A stretch of DNA of 5,670 nt, from contig JASLMY010000282.1 in NCBI GenBank assembly GCA_030746295.1, positions 1 through 5,670 of the forward strand, given 5' to 3'. Under the pieces are notes generated by a model. The model made no database searches, was not told the DNA's origin, and saw only the letters and a list, made by a program, of their open reading frames with translations. A program made the position numbers and the translations under genes. Source of the stretch: Alphaproteobacteria bacterium. Lineage in GTDB: Bacteria; Pseudomonadota; Alphaproteobacteria; GCA-2731375. Shown in pieces: positions 1 through 4,457 of the stretch; the first letter of the stretch is position 1, and every line of letters starts with the position of its first letter.

Positions 1-567
1 GTCGCCACCGTCTTCACCGAGGCCGAGGAGGCGCTGGGGCCGGCGCTGATCCTGGTCAACAACGCCGGCATCGCCGAGAGCGCGGCCTTCGAGAAGGCCG
101 ACCTCGACCACTGGCACCGCCACATGGAGGTCAACGTCATCGGCGCCGTCGCCTGCATCCAGGCGGTGCTGCCGGCGATGCGGGAGGCGGATTGGGGCCG
201 GATCGTCAACGTCGCCTCGACCTCGGGCCTGATCGGCTATCCGCAGATCGCCGCCTATTCGGCCTCCAAGCACGCGCTCGTGGGCATGACCCGCTCGCTG
301 GCGCTGGAGCTGGCGCGGACCGGGATCACCGTCAACGCGGTCTGCCCCAGCTACACCGAGACCGACATGTCGGCGGGCGCCATCGCCAACCTGATGAAGG
401 GCGGGCGCAGCGAGGAAGAGGCGCTGGCGATCTTGACCCGGCGCAACCCGCAAGCCCGTCTGGTGAAGCCGGAAGAGGTCGCGCAGACCGTCGGCTGGCT
501 CGCCCTACCCGCGACCACGGCGGTCACCGGGCAGTCGATCGCCGTCGCCGGCGGCGAGGTGATGTGA
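1..567 (+). CDS. Short-chain dehydrogenase/reductase (SDR), 5'-truncated
   Basis: The frame is open from the first base and the last 188 residues are visible. The missing 60-70 residues should carry the glycine-rich TGxxxGxG nucleotide-binding motif. Visible classical SDR marks, numbered in the fragment, are NNAG at 20-23, the structural Asn in VNVIG at 45, catalytic Ser in VASTSG (73-75), and the Tyr/Lys pair in YSASK (Y86, K90). VNAVCP follows at 111-116, where Ser117 replaces the glycine usual after this proline. The C-terminus (TGQSIAVAGGEVM) is typical of FabG/3-hydroxyacyl-CoA dehydrogenase-like SDRs. The family uses NAD(P)H to interconvert alcohols and ketones in the cytoplasm; the substrate here is unknown. 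The stop codon overlaps the GTG start of the methyltransferase, so the two are probably translationally coupled. Family assignment is very secure; a hydroxyacyl-CoA substrate is only a guess from the C-terminal style. Confidence 0.95.
   Translation, partial: VATVFTEAEEALGPALILVNNAGIAESAAFEKADLDHWHRHMEVNVIGAVACIQAVLPAMREADWGRIVNVASTSGLIGYPQIAAYSASKHALVGMTRSLALELARTGITVNAVCPSYTETDMSAGAIANLMKGGRSEEEALAILTRRNPQARLVKPEEVAQTVGWLALPATTAVTGQSIAVAGGEVM
556..563 (+). promoter_or_regulatory. Ribosome binding site deciding the GTG start at 564
   Basis: GAGGTGAT lies inside the last SDR codons and matches eight consecutive bases of the ideal Shine-Dalgarno sequence. It ends directly before the GTG at 564. 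The purine core GAGG (556-559) is four bases from that codon, which is short but usable. This supports GTG at 564 rather than the upstream in-frame ATG at 192, which would bury a long antisense-like extension inside the SDR gene. Confidence 0.6.
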
Positions 568-1424
568 GCGGCGACGACGCGGCGGCCGGCGGTCATCGCG
601 ACCTGGTCGTCGACTTCTACGACACCCATCCGATCAACGAGCGGCAGATCCTGGAGAAGCTGGCGGCCGACGGCATCGCCCTCGAGGGCTTGAGCGAGGA
701 CGTCCTCCAGAACTACGACCAGGACCACTATGGCGGTGTCGAGATGGTGGACGTGCTGGCCCGGCTGGCCGAGATCGACGCGACATGCCACGTCCTCGAC
801 GTCTGCAGCGGCATGGGCGGCCCGGCCCGCTATTTGGCGCAGAACTACGGCTGCCGGGTCACCGGCATCGACCTGACGGAGAGCCGGGTCGCCGGCGCGA
901 CGCGCCTGACCCGGCTCGTCGGCCTGGACGACCGGGTCGACTTCCGCTCTGCCAACGCACTCCGGAACCCCTTCCCCGACCAGAGCTTCGACGCGGTGGT
1001 CAGCCAGGAGGCCTTCGGCCACATCCCCAACAAGCCGACGCTGGTGACCGAGTGCGTGCGGGTCGCCAAGATCGGCGGTCGTATCACCTTTACCGATATC
1101 CTCGAAGGGGCCGGCATGACGGACGCGATCCGGGATCGCCTCGGCCGTGAGATGGCCTTCGCCGAGCTGGAGACACTCGACGGCTACCGCCGGCTTCTGG
1201 AAGCGAACGGCTGCACCGTGATCGAAGCCGAGGACATGAGCGGCCCCTGGACCGAGATCCTGCGGGAGCGGCTGGCCATGTACCGGAGCCTGGAGGCGCA
1301 GACCACCGAACGCTTCGGCGCCGCGCATTTCCGCAAATGGGAAGATGCCTACGGCTTCTTCGTCGGCCTTTACGAGACCGGCGAGCTCGGCGGCGGCCGC
1401 TTCCTGGCGAGGCGGGTCCGATGA
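564..1424 (+). CDS. Class I SAM-dependent methyltransferase
   Basis: The protein has 286 residues from the GTG at 564, which overlaps the SDR stop by four bases (GTGA). The Rossmann-like methyltransferase motifs appear in order: motif I VLDVCSGMGGPAR at 77-89, post-I acidic loop VTGIDLTE at 99-106 (D103 should bind the ribose hydroxyls of SAM), motif II around FDAVVSQEAFGHI at 142-154, and motif III IGGRITFTD at 170-178. The N-terminal segment (DFYDTHPINE at 17-26, YDQDHYGG at 51-58) precedes the core. It resembles the lead-in of small-molecule methyltransferases such as the sarcosine/dimethylglycine type, and no nucleic-acid-binding domain is visible. The family transfers methyl from SAM to N, O or C atoms of small molecules; which one is not readable here. 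The ATG of the next gene overlaps the stop (ATGA), making this the middle gene of a coupled block. Family is secure, substrate unknown. Confidence 0.92.
   Translation: MSGDDAAAGGHRDLVVDFYDTHPINERQILEKLAADGIALEGLSEDVLQNYDQDHYGGVEMVDVLARLAEIDATCHVLDVCSGMGGPARYLAQNYGCRVTGIDLTESRVAGATRLTRLVGLDDRVDFRSANALRNPFPDQSFDAVVSQEAFGHIPNKPTLVTECVRVAKIGGRITFTDILEGAGMTDAIRDRLGREMAFAELETLDGYRRLLEANGCTVIEAEDMSGPWTEILRERLAMYRSLEAQTTERFGAAHFRKWEDAYGFFVGLYETGELGGGRFLARRVR
1409..1412 (+). promoter_or_regulatory. Ribosome binding site for the ATG at 1421
   Basis: GAGG lies eight bases before the ATG at 1421, inside the end of the methyltransferase gene. It supports the ATGA-overlap start rather than the upstream in-frame ATG at 1337, which would read through about 85 bases of methyltransferase sequence in another frame. 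Confidence 0.5.
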
Positions 1425-2446
1425 CCGGAGACCCGACGCTCAGCCGATGGCGCGCCGCGACCCGGCTCCACCACGACTACTTCACCGGCCTATTGCTCTA
1501 CCTGTTGCAGACGCGGGGCGAAGCAGCGGGATCCGAGTTGATCTTCCGGATCTTCCGTCGCCAGCACGAGGAGAAGTTCCTGGCCGGCCTGAAGACGTTG
1601 GGCCTCGACTCGCTGCCACCCGCCGTCGCTTGCGCCCAGTTCATCTACCTCGCCAATCTGGTCGGCGGCGTCAAAGTCGAGGTCATGCCCGAGAGCGAGC
1701 ACAAGGCCTGGGTCCGCTACCCGCCGCCCCGCTGGGCCTATATGGGGCCATCGATCTGCGCCGTGCCGCGCGAGACCTCGGTCGCCTTCATGCGCGCCTT
1801 CCATTCGCGCTGCGGCGTCACGCTCGGCAATCCTCGCCTCGGCTTCGTCTGCACCGCCATCACGACGGACGGCGACCCCGGCCTCGAAGGCTATTTCGTC
1901 GAGGAAGACCGTGACCTGGCCGAGGACGAGCGGCTCCGCTTCCGCCCCGACGAGACGGGCCCCGATTTCGACCCCGCGTTGGCGCCGAAGCTCGACTGGG
2001 ACGAGAGCCGCCTCATCAAGGCGCGGCGCAACTACGCCATCCAGTACATCCGCATGGCCCTGCCGGCGCTCGCCGATATCTTCGGCGAGGCTGAGGGCGC
2101 CGAACTCGGCCGCCACGCCGCCCGCCTCGTCGGCATGCAGGCCTACGACGAGACGGCGGGCTTGCTGTGCATCGAGGCCCGAGACGCCCCCGCCTTCGCC
2201 ACCTACCTCCAAGCCATGCTCGACGGCGGCGGCGACGAGGCCGAAGTGTCCACCCGCGGCACCGACGTCATCGTCGAAGCCCCGTGCCTGCGCATCCTCG
2301 AAGCCGACGGCCCCGGCTCGGCCCAGACCCGTTTCCAAGCCTGGAACGGCCTCTTCGAAGGCGCCCTCGCCGTCCACAACCGGCACCTGACACTGAAGGC
2401 CGTCTCAGACGACGACGCCTGGCGCTGGCGAATAGAGGCACGCTGA
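1421..2446 (+). CDS. Conserved-looking protein with two related domains, possibly ATC-hydrolase/V4R-like
   Basis: The protein has 341 residues, and its start overlaps the methyltransferase stop (ATGA). I do not recognise it with certainty. By eye the two halves (about 15-162 and 200-341) follow the same order. Each has a helix starting with Tyr and carrying a GExxGxEL-type turn (GEAAGSEL at 33-40; GEAEGAEL in the second half). Each then has a GG-containing strand region with EV and a following Val-rich strand, and finally a helix leading to a beta hairpin. The hairpins end GDPGLEGYFVEE at 151-162 and SDDDAWRWRIE near the C-terminus. This ending recalls the small-molecule-binding V4R and L-2-amino-thiazoline-4-carboxylate hydrolase-like families, in which a Gly/Asp turn and an aromatic strand close the domain. 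No signal peptide or membrane segment is seen, so it is probably cytoplasmic. Coupling to an SDR and a methyltransferase suggests a role in the same pathway, as a binding or catalytic partner. That the gene is real is highly likely; the family link is tentative. Confidence 0.85.
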   Translation: MTGDPTLSRWRAATRLHHDYFTGLLLYLLQTRGEAAGSELIFRIFRRQHEEKFLAGLKTLGLDSLPPAVACAQFIYLANLVGGVKVEVMPESEHKAWVRYPPPRWAYMGPSICAVPRETSVAFMRAFHSRCGVTLGNPRLGFVCTAITTDGDPGLEGYFVEEDRDLAEDERLRFRPDETGPDFDPALAPKLDWDESRLIKARRNYAIQYIRMALPALADIFGEAEGAELGRHAARLVGMQAYDETAGLLCIEARDAPAFATYLQAMLDGGGDEAEVSTRGTDVIVEAPCLRILEADGPGSAQTRFQAWNGLFEGALAVHNRHLTLKAVSDDDAWRWRIEAR

Positions 2447-2459
2447 ACCCGACGCCCCG

Positions 2460-3728
2460 TCACGCTCCCGGCACCGGCAACCGCACCCAGATCGGGTGGT
2501 GGTCGCTGACGTCGTGCTCGAAGCGGCGGACGAAGGCGGCGGAATTCTGGACCTGCTTGAAGGAGTTGGCGTCGTGCAGGGCCTTGGCGAAGAGGTCGGC
2601 GAAGACGAAGACGCCGTAGTCGTAGCCATCGGCGCCGTTCCGCCCGGCCTCGTCGTTGGCCTCGTGCGCCGGCAAGGCACCACCGTGGCCGAAGAGGCCG
2701 ATCTGATCGTAGGTCTGGGTCATGCGGGCCGTCGACATGAAGCGCCCCTTGCCGTCGCCGTGCGGCGGCGGCTGGCGTTTCTTGGGCACGTCAAGGAACG
2801 GGAAGTTGACCTTGAAGCCGGCGCCAATGTCCTGGTTCATGTCCTTGATCGCCTGGTCCGCATCGTCGAGCGAGGTGAAACGCTCGTCGAACTCCAGGTT
2901 CATGTCGCCGAAGAGGACGATGTTCTTGTGGTAGAGCCGGTTCTTCGCCTTGGTGCGCCATCGCAGCCAGTCAACCAGGGCATCGAACTCCATCTTCCGC
3001 TCCTCCGCCGAGCGGTCCCGGTCGCCGTAGAGGAGATGCGCATTGACGGCGTGGAACGGCAACGCCGCCGCACCATTGGCACCTTGGATGCGGAACGAGG
3101 CCACGTGCGGCGTACGGATGAAGGTCAGGAAGTTGGAGAGGACGAAGGCCGGCGGCGTCGGCCTTCGGGAGCGGAGCCCGGCCTCGAACTCGGCGCGCTT
3201 GATCTTGTAGACATCCATCAGGGCGTCGTGGGCCCGGAAGTCGGCCATGAAGGCGTCCCACTTCTCGTGGACCGTCGCCAGCACGGCGCGCCGGTCGAAG
3301 GTGATGTCGGAGGCGAGCTCGGTGCGCTCGATCCGGTCCCAGCGGTAGAGGAAGGCGAGCCGCTCTTGCGTCGTGTCCCGGCCGGGCCTGGCGCCGGTGA
3401 CGTCGGAGACCACGAGCGCGAACTTGTCGGCCTCGGCCAGGCTGTCCTTCAGGCGCCTGAGGCCCGAGAGGTCGTCCCGTACCTCCTGGATGGCGACGAA
3501 ATCGCAGCGCTCGACATAGCGTGCCAACAGGTCCCAGGCACCTTGCGTGCGCCCCTTCCTATGGGCTGGCGTGCGGGTATCGGCGCTGCCGAGAGCGCGG
3601 ATGTTGAAGGACGAGAGAACGACCGAGCCGTCCCGCCGCTCGGGCAGCCCGAAAGCCTGGCTGGCGGCCGGGTGCTGGCCCAGCTCGGCGGTGATTTGGT
3701 TCCATTCCTGGTCGGAGAAACGTGCCAT
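2460..3728 (-). CDS. Endonuclease/exonuclease/phosphatase (EEP, DNase I-like) family protein
   Basis: The protein has 422 residues and reads toward the upstream operon, with stop codons 13 bases apart. The metal-dependent EEP motifs occur in order: SFNIRALG (39-46, metal-side Asn42), AIQEVRD (79-85, metal-binding Glu82), RLAFLYR (123-129), VNAHLLYG (228-235, His231), FGDMNLE (273-279, catalytic Asp275 and Asn277), TYDQIGLF (339-346) and VSDHHPIW (407-414, Asp409/His410 pair). All expected catalytic residues are therefore present, predicting phosphodiester or phosphomonoester hydrolysis with Mg2+. Residues 130-205 form an extra charged, helix-rich segment between two core strands. The substrate (DNA, RNA, phosphoinositide or nucleotide) cannot be told from this. 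No signal peptide or transmembrane segment is visible, pointing to a cytoplasmic enzyme unlike secreted DNase I-type nucleases. The ATG at 3728 is preceded by a strong AAGGAGG site. A long plus-strand open frame covers this gene but is its shadow. Confidence 0.93.
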   Translation of the reverse strand: MARFSDQEWNQITAELGQHPAASQAFGLPERRDGSVVLSSFNIRALGSADTRTPAHRKGRTQGAWDLLARYVERCDFVAIQEVRDDLSGLRRLKDSLAEADKFALVVSDVTGARPGRDTTQERLAFLYRWDRIERTELASDITFDRRAVLATVHEKWDAFMADFRAHDALMDVYKIKRAEFEAGLRSRRPTPPAFVLSNFLTFIRTPHVASFRIQGANGAAALPFHAVNAHLLYGDRDRSAEERKMEFDALVDWLRWRTKAKNRLYHKNIVLFGDMNLEFDERFTSLDDADQAIKDMNQDIGAGFKVNFPFLDVPKKRQPPPHGDGKGRFMSTARMTQTYDQIGLFGHGGALPAHEANDEAGRNGADGYDYGVFVFADLFAKALHDANSFKQVQNSAAFVRRFEHDVSDHHPIWVRLPVPGA

Positions 3729-3733
3729 CGGGG

Positions 3734-3740
3734 CCTCCTT
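3734..3740 (-). promoter_or_regulatory. Strong Shine-Dalgarno site for the EEP gene
   Basis: Read on the minus strand, AAGGAGG sits five bases before the ATG at 3728. It is the best ribosome binding site in the window and fixes the start of the EEP gene. Confidence 0.8.
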
Positions 3741-3798
3741 GACGAAGCCGACGGCACCCCGGCGAAGCGTACGACAGATCCGCGGAGGGGTTAAGGGA

Positions 3799-3804
3799 AT
3801 CCTA
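3799..3804 (-). promoter_or_regulatory. Possible -10 element for the EEP gene
   Basis: The minus strand reads TAGGAT here, four of six matches to TATAAT. It would give a leader of about 60 bases. The matching -35 position (near 3822-3827) has no TTGACA-like sequence but falls inside the tandem palindromes, as might be expected of a regulated promoter. Weak call. Confidence 0.25.
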
Positions 3805-3806
3805 TG

Positions 3807-3829
3807 CTCGGTACCGAGTCTCGATCGAG
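3807..3829. repeat. Two adjacent perfect palindromes (CTCG/CGAG half-sites)
   Basis: CTCGGTACCGAG (3807-3818) is a perfect 12-base palindrome. After a single T comes CTCGATCGAG (3820-3829), a perfect 10-base palindrome. Together they give four alternating half-sites CTCG, CGAG, CTCG, CGAG. The outer GCTCG (3806-3810) and CGAGC (3826-3830) can also pair across the whole element. It lies 79-101 bases upstream of the EEP start and just upstream of a possible -10 element, a position that fits an operator for a dimeric or tetrameric regulator. It could instead be chance in GC-rich DNA or act as RNA hairpins. The sequence facts are certain; the regulatory role is inference. Confidence 0.45.
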
Positions 3830-3874
3830 CCGCGGCGAGGACGACGATGCCATCACTTACGACAGCAACCCGAT

Positions 3875-3900
3875 GGCGCAGCGTCCCGGATGGATGCGCC
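3875..3900 (-). terminator. Inverted repeat after the small cysteine gene
   Basis: GGCGCA (3875-3880) and TGCGCC (3895-3900) are perfectly complementary around a 14-base loop, and the repeat starts 11 bases beyond the small gene's stop. There is no T-run on the minus-strand side, so it is at best a weak or factor-assisted terminator, or an mRNA-end stabilising hairpin. Otherwise the 183 bases between the two minus-strand genes (3729-3911) hold only the EEP ribosome binding site, the possible -10 element and the tandem palindromes. Confidence 0.25.
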
Positions 3901-3911
3901 CTTTCACCTCG

Positions 3912-4115
3912 TCAGACGGAGACCACGTCCTTCTTGGGAGGTTTCGCCTGTCGCTCCTCGTAGGCCGCACAGAGCGCACCGGCGCTGATCACTTGAGCCC
4001 GCAAACGGCAGAACCCATAAGTCCCGTTCAAGTCGCCCCAGAGGGCGCACCCCGCACAGGCAGGTTCCGGTTTCGGCAGCAGCCTGCCTTGCAAGCAATC
4101 AATGATATCCCGCAT
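3912..4115 (-). CDS. Probable small four-cysteine protein, metal-binding-like
   Basis: The 67-residue frame runs from ATG at 4115 to TGA at 3912. After a short polar N-terminus it has CAGC (Cys20, Cys23), then GTYGFCRL (Cys36), then LCAAYEE (Cys49), followed by a Lys/Pro-rich tail. The spacing C-x2-C-x12-C-x12-C, with an aromatic/Gly before the third Cys and an acidic aromatic stretch after the fourth, looks like a zinc ribbon or small Fe-S/rubredoxin-like knuckle. No named family was recognised. Third codon positions are roughly three quarters G/C, coding-like but lower than the neighbours. No strong ribosome binding site precedes the ATG, and no alternative ATG, GTG or TTG occurs before the upstream in-frame stop at 4152-4154. 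A promoter-like TATATT lies about 45 bases upstream. Overlapping frames on both strands lack such motifs. It is a plausible gene, not a proven one. Confidence 0.55.
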   Translation of the reverse strand: MRDIIDCLQGRLLPKPEPACAGCALWGDLNGTYGFCRLRAQVISAGALCAAYEERQAKPPKKDVVSV

Positions 4116-4161
4116 CTCGACAAGTACCCGACTAGGCCTGCCTAAATCGGCTCATCGCCCC

Positions 4162-4190
4162 AATATAACCAACCTCTTACCAGAACTTCA
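4162..4190 (-). promoter_or_regulatory. Candidate promoter for the small cysteine gene
   Basis: On the minus strand TATATT (4162-4167) matches the -10 consensus at five of six positions and lies in the most AT-rich part of the window. The -35 position (about 4185-4190, TGAAGT-like) is poor. Transcription would begin near 4155, giving a leader of about 40 bases. Weak to moderate call. Confidence 0.35.
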
Positions 4191-4342
4191 TAAACCAACT
4201 TCGGCACTTTGGCGCTACGCCTGTGCGTATCGCCGTCTTGGTATATGTGGTTGCCAGGGCATGGTCTGACAACCGGAGATCGGGGCGCTGCCCGCCGAGC
4301 ATTCGCGACCGGACACCGCGGCCGCGCGTGTCGTCTCGCCGG

Positions 4343-4373
4343 ATGACGTCCGTCAAGGCCTTCGTGCTATCTT
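4343..4373 (+). promoter_or_regulatory. Candidate promoter for the acyl-CoA mutase gene
   Basis: An extended -10 (TGC then TATCTT, 4365-4373) is preceded by ATGACG (4343-4348), four of six matches to TTGACA, but with a long 19-base spacer. Transcription would start near 4380, leaving a leader of about 78 bases before the ATG at 4458. If this promoter is right, the alternative in-frame ATG at 4383 would be almost leaderless. Weak call. Confidence 0.35.
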
Positions 4374-4445
4374 GTTGAGATCATGCGCGGCGTCGAGGCC
4401 TGCGGTGGCCGGCGTCGCAAGCGCCTTCTCGACGGTATCTCACAT

Positions 4446-4449
4446 GGAG
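4446..4449 (+). promoter_or_regulatory. Ribosome binding site for the mutase start at 4458
   Basis: GGAG lies eight bases before the ATG at 4458 and supports this start over the in-frame ATG at 4383, which has only a weak GAG nearby. Confidence 0.6.
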
Positions 4450-4457
4450 TCCCCGCC

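Larger units (their letters stand above)
4116..4457. other. Divergent intergenic region
   Basis: This 342-base stretch separates the leftward small gene from the rightward mutase. Its first part (to about 4215) is clearly richer in A/T than the rest of the window; the remainder is GC-rich. I see promoter candidates in both directions and a weak 5-bp stem (GGTTG at 4249-4253 with CAACC at 4270-4274). I find no gene with recognisable motifs, no tRNA, and no B12-box-like sequence of a cobalamin riboswitch. Confidence 0.7.

Noticed and set aside
351..1328. Minus-strand frame opposite the SDR and methyltransferase genes
   Set aside because: It spans two well-supported plus-strand genes and has no motifs of its own.
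2447..2459. Bidirectional terminator between the converging genes
   Set aside because: The 13-base gap holds no inverted repeat and no T-run on either strand.
2496..3794. Long plus-strand open frame (432 codons) opposite the EEP gene
   Set aside because: It is rich in Val, Glu, Gly and Leu with no motif, whereas the minus strand carries complete EEP motifs and a strong ribosome binding site. It is an antisense shadow of GC-rich codon use.
3804..4145. Plus-strand 113-codon frame overlapping the small cysteine gene
   Set aside because: Low-complexity polar sequence without motifs or ribosome binding site; the opposite strand has the organised four-cysteine pattern.
4249..4274. GGTTG/CAACC inverted repeat as a terminator or operator
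   Set aside because: Only five base pairs around a 16-base loop and no T-run; expected by chance.
4116..4457. Cobalamin riboswitch upstream of the B12-dependent mutase
   Set aside because: I looked for a B12-box-like GCCACTG sequence and the extended stem structure and saw neither; the leader predicted from the candidate promoter is also too short.
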